Source: Obelidium mucronatum (lineage: Eukaryota > Chytridiomycota > Chytridiomycetes > Chytridiales > Chytriomycetaceae). Taken from it: a stretch of DNA of 18,875 nucleotides. How positions within the stretch are numbered: position 1 is the stretch's first letter; each line of letters starts with the position of its first letter. The stretch lies in NCBI GenBank assembly GCA_025765595.1, contig JAIVFH010000463.1, forward strand, positions 1 to 18,875, given 5' to 3'. Below the pieces are notes generated by a model, which ran no database searches, was not told the origin of the DNA, and worked only from the letters and a program-made list of their open reading frames with translations. Made by a program: the position numbers and the translations under genes. Positions 1 through 7,714 of the stretch are shown in pieces.

Positions 1-361
1 AGTCTTGGATGAGGATGGCGATGTTGAGCTTCTTCCTTCGAATACTCCAAACAGGGTATCAATGACACTGCGAGCTCTTGTGTGAGTGTTGTTTCGTTGA
101 GGCGTACTCAGTTTTTTCCGTTTGGAATTCTAACAATCTGAAAGCACCAATCACGCGGAAGTATCTTTCCCTTGGGCTGTTGTCTCGTTGCCAAAGTTGT
201 GGGTTGGGCCTGGGAGGAACCCAAATGAATTCAAGAGTGTACGTTTCCGCTTACAAGATCATTCAAACCATTGGAAGCACGGACTAGTGCTTGATTCTTT
301 TGATCTCGTAAAGTATAATGAATTCCACCTTTGCCACGGGAAGCTGGAGATTCTTCGGTAG
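1..361 (+). CDS. 3' end of an unidentified protein-coding gene (two exons, truncated by window edge)
   Basis: An open frame runs from base 2 to base 81 and ends at a GTGAGT donor (82-87). Removing 82-144, which contains a TCTAAC branch-like site about ten bases before its terminal AAAG, joins it in phase to a frame that stays open to TAG at 359-361. The joined product ends in about 98 residues. The second exon has a balanced composition rich in W, F, H, P and L (for example FPWAVVSLPKLWVG and a C-terminal CHGKLEILR), which reads like a folded protein. Without splicing the first frame stops at 83-85. The start lies left of the window. I do not recognise the family. Confidence rests on the coherent 63-nt intron and the sustained second frame. 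Confidence 0.6.
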
Positions 362-683
362 TTGGTCAAGTGTCGCGGGGGTTTTCTTCAGTGTTTTCTA
401 CGGCCAGGTCCCTATTCAATCTGTAAATAAAAAGTAGTGCAGACAGGGAGATCATCGTCGAATATATAAAAGAATTTATCCTCCCAATAAGCTCCAATAA
501 GTTGAGAAAATCGTTGTTCTGGAGACATTAAAACAGTTAGTTTTAATTCAAAGCTGTGATTTGAGGTGGAATTCTCGAATTTGCCTTTCGTGGTTTGAGT
601 GTTGGAGAAAAAAAACATTCTCGTTTTTCCTTCGATCGATCGAACAACTCAGCCACCATCAGAAGAACTGCCGTATAAACAGC
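362..683. other. intergenic, presumed promoter and 5' UTR of the first F-box/LRR gene
   Basis: No supported coding sequence. The frame of the downstream gene is open from 561, but the first ATG is at 684, so 561-683 is taken as 5' UTR. A weak TATA-like stretch (atatataaaa) occurs near 462-471. Short antisense frames here look like chance openings. Confidence 0.4.
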
Positions 684-1724
684 ATGGACCGAGCTATAAC
701 CGCCAAATCTCTGTCACAGAGCACAAGCAATATAAGCAGCAGATATGCTTTAGATATGTGTGCTGATCGACTCAACTTGATGGGAGACTCTTCTTTGCCT
801 CAACTGCCAACAAAACCTCTTCTCAACTGGGATTTACTCAAGGAAATCTTCGCATGGATTCACCCACGAAAAGTCTTTCAACTCTGCCGTCTTTCAAAGC
901 AAACCAGCGAGACCTTAATTTCAAAGCACTTTGCTATTTTGAACCTCACTCGCTTTGTTCTTCGAAAAAGTCCTCCAGAATCACGCAATTATAACGCGCA
1001 GGAATTTGATCGCATGTTGTTCCACTGGCCAGAGCCATACCAGCACGTGTATGTAGCGAGGTTTAAAGCGCATTTGACGCATTTCTGGTGGGGTGAGAAT
1101 CCATCTCGGACTGGAAGGATTCCAAAAGCGTTTGGACTCATGAATAGTTTAGTATATTTAAATCTTGGGATGGGTAAGCTCGTGGGCTCTATTCCTGAGG
1201 AACTCATGACGCTTGGAACATTACAAACGTTGGATCTTGGTTACAATTCTCTGGAAGGCGAAATTCCGCGGTCCATCAAGAATTTGGTGAATGTTCGATT
1301 CTTAAAACTCAATGGGAATTGCCTCACGGGTGTGATACCTGAAGAGATTTGCCTGTTGGCAAATTTGGTGGAGTGTATGCTCTCGAAAAACCGATTGTCC
1401 GGGCCTATACCCAAGAACATTGGGAACCTTTCTAATCTAAGGCAGTTGGTGCTTCGGGAAAATTGTTTGACTGGTCCCATTCCAGATTCGATTGGAAAAT
1501 TGGTGAACCTTCGAGAACTGTATCTCCAAAACAATCAGTTGTCATCCTCCATTCCACCTGGCATAGGGAATTTGCTACGTTTGCAGGATTTATATATTCA
1601 TAATAACAGATTGGAAGGAAAGGTGCCAGAAACTATGTTGAATTTAGTGAGGTTGGACACTTGTGATTTAAGGAAAAATGCAAGCTTAACTTGCGACTTT
1701 GAGTTCCCCAAACTTCAACTTTGA
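684..1724 (+). CDS. F-box protein with plant-type leucine-rich repeats (paralogue 1)
   Basis: Intronless, 346 aa from the ATG at 684, which sits in a good context (AGCATGG); the frame is open upstream to 561 but without an earlier ATG. Residues about 46-85 are F-box-like: a hydrophobic core (LLKEIFAWIHP) followed by KVFQLCRLS. A linker with FHWPEPYQHVYVARF follows and is shared with the two downstream paralogues. From about residue 150 to the end come roughly eight repeats of about 24 residues of the LxxLxLxxNxLxGxIP type, the subclass typical of plant receptor proteins. There is no signal peptide or membrane segment, so a cytosolic or nuclear SCF-type ubiquitin-ligase adaptor is the natural inference; the substrate is unknown. 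The F-box call comes from pattern, not a profile search. The LRR call is firm. Confidence 0.85.
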   Translation: MDRAITAKSLSQSTSNISSRYALDMCADRLNLMGDSSLPQLPTKPLLNWDLLKEIFAWIHPRKVFQLCRLSKQTSETLISKHFAILNLTRFVLRKSPPESRNYNAQEFDRMLFHWPEPYQHVYVARFKAHLTHFWWGENPSRTGRIPKAFGLMNSLVYLNLGMGKLVGSIPEELMTLGTLQTLDLGYNSLEGEIPRSIKNLVNVRFLKLNGNCLTGVIPEEICLLANLVECMLSKNRLSGPIPKNIGNLSNLRQLVLRENCLTGPIPDSIGKLVNLRELYLQNNQLSSSIPPGIGNLLRLQDLYIHNNRLEGKVPETMLNLVRLDTCDLRKNASLTCDFEFPKLQL

Positions 1725-1927
1725 CATAATTCTTTTCAAATACATTTTTCTTTGGGGATTTATTTATTTCGGAATTTCTTCTCACAAGATGGAAAGACTA
1801 CGCGACATAACTTCCACCATAACTCTGTAAGCGGAGTGTAAACTTTCAATATTGAGAGCGACATCTGACGCATTGATCCAGAAATGAGTTGGTCGAAGAG
1901 GCCGTTGCGATCGCCCCAAACAAATCC

Positions 1928-2851
1928 ATGCCTGACAAACCCAGAAACAAAGCCTCTCAGCAACATTTCCCACACGACGTACTCATTAGAATATTAAGCT
2001 GGATACATCCAAATCATGTCCTAAAATTCAGAAGACTTTCTCATCTGTTGGATTCCACTTTGACTTCCACACATTTTGCCCTCCTTGCCACAAATCACTG
2101 CGAAATACGCGTTCCTAAAAACAATCGAACGATGAAGCAGAGTTTTGAGCTCGGTTGGTTTAATTGGCCAAATGCGCTGCAATCAGTATATACGCGATCT
2201 TTGACTCACTTGACAAACATCAGTTTGGAATCATGTGGACTCACCGGATCGCTTCCAAAGCCCCTTTGCTCTATGACTCAATTGACAAGTTTATTTCTAT
2301 CTCACAATCAGTTGACTGGAAGTATTCCAAAAGAGTTTGGCCAATTGAGGAAACTCGAATTGTGCGTCATGGCATCGAACCAGCTTTCGGGACCAATTCC
2401 AAACGAAATTGGCAATTTGGGTCTCCTTCAGTGCCTCAATCTTTCCGATAACCTGTTGACTGGTGTCATTCCAACGGAATTCAAAAACCTACAATTTCTG
2501 CTTTACATCTACCTGCAAAACAATAACCTTTCAGGTGAAATCCCACACGAGTTGGGAACTCTTGGTTGTCTCAATGAGCTTAATCTCTCAAACAATAATC
2601 TGTGCGGCGAGATCCCCGAATCACTGGGCGAGCTGGATTATATTCAGGAGATGGACTTGAGCAATAATTATCTTGAAGGAGAAATCCCTCTTTCAATATA
2701 TTTGAAGATGGAGGAAGAAGGGATGAGACTGAATGTTTTGAATTTGTATGGGAATAGGTTGGATCCTGTTCCACCTGAGCTATCTCATTTTGAAATTGAG
2801 AGGGGGTCATTTGAGTTTTCGAATCTGTATACAGGCTCTATGGGGTACTAA
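1928..2851 (+). CDS. F-box protein with plant-type leucine-rich repeats (paralogue 2)
   Basis: Intronless, 307 aa. The frame opens at 1889 but the first ATG is at 1928, which is taken as the start; an ATG at 1884 is in another frame. Residues about 13-50 are F-box-like (FPHDVLIRILSWIHP then VLKFRRLS), closely matching both neighbours. The shared linker (FNWPNALQSVYTRSLTHL) precedes about seven LRRs of the LxxLxLxxNxLxGxIP type; NxLxGEIP repeats are especially regular between about residues 150 and 260. The tail is short. The gene starts only about 200 bp after paralogue 1 and has the same orientation, so it looks like a tandem duplicate. The role is inferred as a substrate adaptor of an SCF ubiquitin ligase. 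No signal peptide or TM segment is seen. Confidence 0.83.
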   Translation: MPDKPRNKASQQHFPHDVLIRILSWIHPNHVLKFRRLSHLLDSTLTSTHFALLATNHCEIRVPKNNRTMKQSFELGWFNWPNALQSVYTRSLTHLTNISLESCGLTGSLPKPLCSMTQLTSLFLSHNQLTGSIPKEFGQLRKLELCVMASNQLSGPIPNEIGNLGLLQCLNLSDNLLTGVIPTEFKNLQFLLYIYLQNNNLSGEIPHELGTLGCLNELNLSNNNLCGEIPESLGELDYIQEMDLSNNYLEGEIPLSIYLKMEEEGMRLNVLNLYGNRLDPVPPELSHFEIERGSFEFSNLYTGSMGY

Positions 2852-3587
2852 TAGAGGCTGAGTTTTTGACTGCTGATAAAATTACATCCAAAAAAAAAAC
2901 AAACATGTCGATCAGAATAGCAAGAGGATCTGTAGCATTCTATTGGCATTCTATGCACTATTTATCGTTTTTACTGACGTATGGATTGGAATAGCTGTGT
3001 ATCTGAACGGGTCGCTTCAATCAGCCATCCAATGTGAATGGTTTGATTTCGACCTGCATTAAGCAGCGTGAGGCTGGTGTTGTGAAGGAGGGCGTTGGGA
3101 ATGTTTATGAAGTACCTGTTGCGTATGCGGCTCAAATCTGCCTATCAGGAATCACCAAGTTATCAACAGCCTCAACAATATTACCCACCTCCTGGACCCC
3201 CGCCTTCCGCATATGCGCAATCGCAGGAAACTAAATCTTGAAGTTTCAACGGCTTATAGAATAAGCAAGTGCTATAAGTAGCAACCGTCCACCAACAACA
3301 AGAGCCAAAGTCGCGCAGCTCGCAAGGAGTCGAACAGGTCAATGGATTACACTTGGCCTCTGTATCGGCGGCGTTATTGGGGTTATCTATGCCTCAAACA
3401 GCTACTTTTATGGCCATGAGCGATTTGCAGATCTGACTGGATGCTACTGTTTCTTATTGGCATTTAATTACCAAATAAATACTAATATAACTTTCTACTT
3501 TTAAACACTCTCTATTACAGCTATAAAGATTCCTAATGTTTTTTGTGTGCACTTTATTCGACAGAAAGAAACAGCAACAAACAAAAA
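2852..3587 (+). pseudogene. decayed membrane-protein-like fragments between LRR genes
   Basis: No intact gene, but four protein-like stretches lie in order on the + strand. Frame 3, about 2904-3059, holds a hydrophobic segment (LLAFYALFIVFTDVWIGIAV). Frame 1, about 3064-3126, reads VVKEGVGNVYEVPVAYA. Frame 2, about 3129-3241, is a Gln/Pro/Tyr-rich tail (YQQPQQYYPPPGPPP) ending in TGA. Frame 1, about 3283-3504, holds another TM-like segment (LGLCIGGVIGVIYA). No convincing introns join them, and there is no start ATG for the first, which begins only about 50 bp after the LRR stop. The first three read like the last TM helix and cytoplasmic tail of a MARVEL- or tetraspan-like protein broken by frameshifts. 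An alternative is a real small gene with atypical introns or indel errors. Confidence 0.35.
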
Positions 3588-4757
3588 ATGCTCGCGGAAA
3601 ACTTGGACGACCTGCGTAGTCCCACAGCCGAACCCATCGTGATAACAGAGAAATTACAGCTTTCTAATATTCCGAAAGAGCTTTTGACGCAAATACTATC
3701 ATGGCTGCCTCCTCCAAACGCTGTCAAACTTCGAAGAATATCCACCGCCTTCAACAGCAACATATCTACTTGCTCATTTGCATACATGAATCTATCCCGC
3801 TTTATAGCACCTAAAACGCAAATTCCTCCAACGTTATCATCTTCGTCAACAAGAACATCTTCAAAAACAACTTGGTGGCGACCTTCAAGATTTGACATTC
3901 TCTTCTTCACTGCCCCAGAGTCATACAAAATCGTCTTCGCCCAAAGATTCGCAAGTCATATCGCGTGCATGGAATGGGTAATGACGCGTCAAAGGCCCAC
4001 CAAACTAAAAATCCAAATACCACCCTCCGTTGGCTTGATGACAAGTCTCGTCCGTCTAACGGCCAGAAATTGTCTCCTCCAAGGCCCGCTCCCTGCAGAA
4101 ATCGGAAACCTCAGAAACCTCCAGGAACTCAGTCTCTTTGGAAATTTTCTTACGGGCGAGATACCTGTGGAACTTGGGAACCTGAAACAGCTGCGACACT
4201 TGAATCTCGAGCAAAACGAGTTTTCCGCGTCTATGCGATTCATTGGGGGCTCCTTTCTTTGTGTTTTACCGGCAGTCACCACGGAGGAGGGGTTGGGGGA
4301 CAGTTGGATAAACAACATGAAGTTCTTGTCAGTTGCGCATAATAGGTTGACAAATGCGATTCCGCCTGAAATCGGCAGGTTGAAAGCGTTAAAAATCTTG
4401 GATCTCTCGTGCAATGACTTTACCAGTTTACCTGTGGAAATATGGTCCTTGACAAATATCGAAGTATTATGTCTCTCGAGAAATCGCCGCTTGACAGGAG
4501 TTCTCCCGCCTGAGATTGGGAACATGGCGAATTTGGTTGCTCTGAATGCATCTGAATGTAATTTTACCGGAGCGATTCCTCCTGAAGTTGGCGGGTTGAC
4601 AAATCTTCAGAATTTGGCGTTGCACGGGAATCAGTTGATGGGGGAGTTGCCAGTTGAAATGCTTAATATGATAAGTTTGGAGGAATGCTGGTTAGAAAAC
4701 AATCGCGGATTGGTTCTCTCTTTTCAGTTTCCTGCTGAAGTCGTTGTTCACTTGTAA
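3588..4757 (+). CDS. F-box protein with plant-type leucine-rich repeats (paralogue 3)
   Basis: Intronless, 389 aa from the ATG at 3588, preceded by an A-rich leader; the open frame upstream to 3543 has no ATG. The F-box-like region is at about residues 26-65 (IPKELLTQILSWLPP then AVKLRRIS). A Ser/Thr-rich insertion at about 78-92 (SSSSTRTSSKTT) is absent from the paralogues. The shared linker (FFTAPESYKIVFAQRFASH) follows, then LRRs with IPxEIGNL signatures to the C-terminus. One repeat is interrupted at about residues 218-245 by a non-LRR loop containing a Gly/Phe/Cys-rich stretch. This is the longest and most diverged of the three tandem genes. Role as for the others: likely SCF substrate adaptor, substrate unknown. 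Confidence 0.84.
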   Translation: MLAENLDDLRSPTAEPIVITEKLQLSNIPKELLTQILSWLPPPNAVKLRRISTAFNSNISTCSFAYMNLSRFIAPKTQIPPTLSSSSTRTSSKTTWWRPSRFDILFFTAPESYKIVFAQRFASHIACMEWVMTRQRPTKLKIQIPPSVGLMTSLVRLTARNCLLQGPLPAEIGNLRNLQELSLFGNFLTGEIPVELGNLKQLRHLNLEQNEFSASMRFIGGSFLCVLPAVTTEEGLGDSWINNMKFLSVAHNRLTNAIPPEIGRLKALKILDLSCNDFTSLPVEIWSLTNIEVLCLSRNRRLTGVLPPEIGNMANLVALNASECNFTGAIPPEVGGLTNLQNLALHGNQLMGELPVEMLNMISLEECWLENNRGLVLSFQFPAEVVVHL

Positions 4758-4909
4758 AAATATTATTCTTTAGTGAGAGCGCAGATTTAACTTTAAAGAA
4801 CAATACTTCGCACTCCTCCTTTAGTTAGTATTCAAAAGATCCTTTTTTTTTGTTTTGAGCCCTCGCTCATTTTATTATCCTCTGAATTTATGAGAATTAA
4901 TTATTGATG

Positions 4910-4966
4910 GAATTGTCAGTCCTAGAATCGCGTTTCAATATTTGTTCGAAAAAGTATATATATAAA
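4910..4966 (+). promoter_or_regulatory. U6-like external Pol III promoter, copy 1 (upstream element plus TATA)
   Basis: Conserved with copy 2 at 6735-6801. A block from GAATTGTCAG through TCCTAGAATCGC and TTCAATATTTGTTCG is followed by TATATATATAAA at 4955-4966. The TATA start lies 32 bases before the start of the conserved RNA stem at 4987, the spacing expected for U6-type Pol III genes. The Pol III assignment is inferred from the TATA box together with the downstream T5 run. Confidence 0.45.
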
Positions 4967-4986
4967 GGACAAATAGAGCTTTGTAT

Positions 4987-5109
4987 GGGACAGAGAGTGC
5001 GCAAGTAGTGTTCGGCGCACCATGCGATCCTGACTAGGTAGACTTTCTGGCTTCGGTCGGAATGGAAGACGAAGGAGACGCGAGATCTGTCCCTACCCAC
5101 CCTCTTTTT
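4987..5109 (+). ncRNA. putative Pol III small structured RNA, copy 1
   Basis: About 120 nt. The ends pair perfectly: GGGACAGA at 4987-4994 with TCTGTCCC at 5086-5093. Inside, GTGCGC (4997-5002) pairs with GCGCAC (5015-5020), and CTTCG (5051-5055) with CGAAG (5070-5074), extendable by TC/GA across a bulged G. A T5 run at 5105-5109 fits a Pol III terminator. Apart from one C/T change just 3' of the closing stem and the T-run length, the body is identical to copy 2, whereas at least five substitutions and a 10-base indel occur upstream of it. A peptide shared by the antisense frames shows replacement changes, which argues against protein coding. It is not 5S, tRNA, SRP or U6 by inspection. Family unknown. 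Confidence 0.5.
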
Positions 5110-5189
5110 GTTTGGATATCTCTCAAATCGACAGCTGTTCGGTATCTTGATATCATGCCGTAACGCGTTCATTCTTTTAACCCAAAACC

Positions 5190-5450
5190 TTCATTGACGT
5201 GGTCAAAGCGGCCAGTACTTCTTGACAGCTCGGTATGACGCCAAACCAATCTTCACCAAGAAAGTACAATGTACAAGTAAGCGTCGGCAGCAGTCATGGA
5301 ATCGCCAACCCAGTACTATCGTCCATCAGCAAGTTCCACATTGTTCACTAACTTGAGCTAATGAGCTTGAAGTCATACTTTTCGCACAAGTAAATAGAGA
5401 CTTTCTGAGACAAGTTTGGATTAACGTACACCCCAGGGTGGGAAAAATAC
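5190..5450 (-). pseudogene. glutathione S-transferase relic
   Basis: On the minus strand, about 5340-5256 encodes ELADGR, an in-frame TAG (5316-5318), then YWVGDS-MTA-ADAYLYIVLSW. This is the C-terminal-domain signature of bacterial and fungal GSTs (consensus YLVGDxFTxADAYLFxVLxW, including the N-capping S/T-x-x-D). After LSW the frame is lost, but EDWFGV...VLAALTTSM is recognisable one frame over. Just upstream, about 5450-5348, VYVNPNLSQKVSIYLCEKYDFKLI resembles a GST thioredoxin-fold N-terminus (SxKVxIxLxEK). The roughly 80-100 residues that should separate the two parts are missing, so this is an internally deleted, frameshifted copy. The C-terminal match is strong, the N-terminal one suggestive. 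Confidence 0.6.
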
Positions 5451-5965
5451 GGATTGAAGAGCGTATTGCTCAGAGGTCTCCGCTTTTGGTCCGACAGGGG
5501 ATTCGGCATTATCAACGATCCATTGAAGATGAGCAGAGTTCTCGTTTCAAAGAGTTCCATCTTAAAGAACGATTCCTGGCACGCTACCTTTTTGTGTTGA
5601 TGGTAAGGTAGTCGGCACCCTTCGTTGGGGCCGGTAGTAACCTTTTTAGAAATTGGAAAGCATCGAGTTTTGCGCCAAGAATGTGAGCGGAAATGAAGTT
5701 GGCAGCGCCGCAAGAAGTAGCAATGTATTAGAAAGTTGCTGGCATTAACACTGAAAGTGTTTTGATTTCGATTTGTCATCGCATTCGACCAACAGAGTAA
5801 TTAATCACAAATACTCTTTCATTTATAGAGAAGACCGGAGAGTTAAATAGTAGAAGGAGAAAAAGTTTGAGAAAATCAAAACTTAGACACAATGGAGGAT
5901 TCGGCTCATCAACCTTCACATCCAACTTTTTCTTTGACAGATGAATAAAAAAAAACCCAAACGCA
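5451..5965. other. intergenic, no clear gene
   Basis: A minus-strand frame stays open to 5779 upstream of the GST relic, but its sequence (rich in H, R, S, C) resembles no family I know and may be chance or further relic. 5776-5965 is taken as 3' UTR and downstream flank of the four-TM gene. I see no repeat or RNA signal. Confidence 0.35.
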
Positions 5966-6523
5966 TTATGAGATTGGAGAAACAGTTGAGATCGCGACAA
6001 GAGGTGCTGGAGCAGGCTGCTTCGGTTCTTTTGGTTCACGCTTATGTTTGGTATACCATTCCTTTCCCTTCTCAACACAAGTGCCGCTCCCAAAAATACA
6101 ACATCCAGCAATAAAGAAGAAAATTGCAAGCCAGATTTGAAAGTACATGAGCTGGAACAGCCGTGGAAGTGTCCGCAACCATTCGCCAAAGCCAAACTTG
6201 ACCACATATTCGCCAAGGTCATAGCCAGTGTACGCTTGAAAGCAAAACATTCCAACGAAACCGAAGCCCACGTTAACCAGAAGGTGGAACAGTACGAACA
6301 AAATTGCCGTTTCAAAATTATTCTCTTCAAAGGGGAGCGCGGCATGAATGATGATCCATCCAATGTGTTCGATAAGGGATAGTGTAAAATAGATGTATGC
6401 TGCGACATTGCTGGGGTCCGTGACGAGGCCATATATAATGAGGACGCCAACGGCCAAATGGTAGAGCACAGGTAAGGACTTGACAATTAAGATATGTAGG
6501 TCTATGCCCCGGTATTGAGGCAT
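5966..6523 (-). CDS. four-transmembrane-helix membrane protein
   Basis: Intronless, 185 aa from the ATG at 6523-6521; the frame extends a further 18 codons upstream but without an ATG. Four hydrophobic segments are visible at about residues 11-34, 41-63, 72-95 and 125-146, with a short N-terminus and a basic, Pro-rich C-terminal tail (KHKREPKEPKQPAPAP), so both ends are probably cytosolic. Segment 2 contains an E-H pair (SLIEHIGW) and the last helix ends in a Cys/Gly-rich CCIFGSGTC. The size and topology resemble MARVEL or other tetraspan vesicle and plasma-membrane proteins, but no diagnostic motif is seen, so the family is left open. It lies between the two putative small-RNA copies on the opposite strand. 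Confidence 0.7.
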   Translation of the reverse strand: MPQYRGIDLHILIVKSLPVLYHLAVGVLIIYGLVTDPSNVAAYIYFTLSLIEHIGWIIIHAALPFEENNFETAILFVLFHLLVNVGFGFVGMFCFQAYTGYDLGEYVVKFGFGEWLRTLPRLFQLMYFQIWLAIFFFIAGCCIFGSGTCVEKGKEWYTKHKREPKEPKQPAPAPLVAISTVSPIS

Positions 6524-6734
6524 TATGGATGTTGTGGTGATTTCAAGAGAAAAAAATTGCGGACTGTGGTGCTTCACTTAACAACATATTGAGTTTCCTT
6601 TGAAAAGTTGTGTTCAACATGTGGGCCTTCATTTCTGATCCTCGACTGTCAAATGATTCATGAATTGCGATATTTGTAGAAATGTTGTTTGCGTTTATGT
6701 TGTATTTTTTTCTTCAAGTATTAATTGACAAGCA

Positions 6735-6801
6735 GAATTGTCAGCGTTTTTCAGTCCTAGAATCGCATTTCAATATTTGTTCGAAAAGGTATATATATTT
6801 A
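6735..6801 (+). promoter_or_regulatory. U6-like external Pol III promoter, copy 2
   Basis: Same block order as copy 1 but with ten extra bases (CGTTTTTCAG) after GAATTGTCAG, and TATATATATTTA in place of TATATATATAAA (TATA start at 6790). The spacing from TATA start to the RNA stem at 6822 is again exactly 32 bases. All major differences between the two copies lie in this promoter half. Confidence 0.43.
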
Positions 6802-6821
6802 GGACAAACAGAGCTTTGTAT

Positions 6822-6945
6822 GGGACAGAGAGTGCGCAAGTAGTGTTCGGCGCACCATGCGATCCTGACTAGGTAGACTTTCTGGCTTCGGTCGGAATGG
6901 AAGACGAAGGAGACGCGAGATCTGTCCCTATCCACCCTCTTTTTT
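6822..6945 (+). ncRNA. putative Pol III small structured RNA, copy 2
   Basis: Body essentially identical to copy 1 (constant offset 1835): terminal stem GGGACAGA (6822-6829) with TCTGTCCC (6921-6928), the same internal hairpins, and a T6 terminator at 6940-6945. One C-to-T change follows the closing stem. Similarity ends at the T run, where the flanks become unrelated. Conservation that starts at the promoter and stops at the terminator is what a duplicated RNA gene would show; no target-site duplication or poly(A) tail was seen. Confidence 0.5.
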
Positions 6946-7166
6946 GCTAATTTTATGTTCGAGTTGTTTTTGTTTGGACGCGTCGCTTTGTAACAACAAT
7001 GCGACGCGACGTGATTACACTTCTTTACTCGACGCCCTGTGGTCACCAAGATTCTGTGCGATACAAATGGATAACTGTTCAGCAACTTTCTTGATCATTT
7101 TAACTTTGACCACCCAACAACAATACATGGACCGTGATGAAGTACTATATTAATATTTCCCTTAGA

Positions 7167-7674
7167 CTACTTTCGGCCCTTCTTCTTTCCACCACCACCT
7201 TGCTGTTGCTGGCGACGAGCTTTCCCCGGTCTCTGCGCAGATCCCCCCTTTTTACCAACCCCAGACCCCTTTCGCGCGCCCAGAGCCTCCCGCTTCATCC
7301 GTCTTCCGTTGAAATCACTAATATCCGCACTCGATTCCGCCGTATTCGATTTGGAATGTCTCTTTTTCCCGCCAAACCCAAACTTGGCATCTTTTCCTTG
7401 CCGCTTGTGATTCACTTTGGCCTTCACAGCGGATTTCGTCTCGCTTCGACCCGTCCCGCCGTATTCCTTGTCCACAGAAATACCAAATTCATCGCCATCC
7501 CCACCGTCGTCATTGTTTTTGCTGGAGTTTGCTTTTTTGCGGAGGAGTTTGACTTTGTCGAGTTCATCTTTTTTGGACTTTTGACGTTCCATGAGTTTCT
7601 CGTGTTGTACCTTCTTTCCAAACTGTTTTTTATGTGTTTTTTTTTTAGTTCAGATGTGTAAGTGAGTTTTTCCG

Positions 7675-7714
<40 letters not shown>

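Noticed and set aside
3989..4525. 178-codon antisense open frame
   Set aside because: Shadow of the LRR gene on the + strand; no family features.
4987..5002. ACAGAGA followed by TGCGCAAG resembles two U6 snRNA elements
   Set aside because: The U6 5' stem, AGC triad and correct spacing are absent, and the closing stem uses the ACAGA itself. Not U6.
4897..5172. Antisense open frames conserved between the two RNA copies
   Set aside because: The copies differ at replacement positions and share no start. The similarity is explained by the identical RNA gene on the other strand.
7134..7661. 175-codon + strand frame opposite EBP2
   Set aside because: Antisense to the strongly supported EBP2 exon 3; composition mirrors its Lys/Gly-rich codons.
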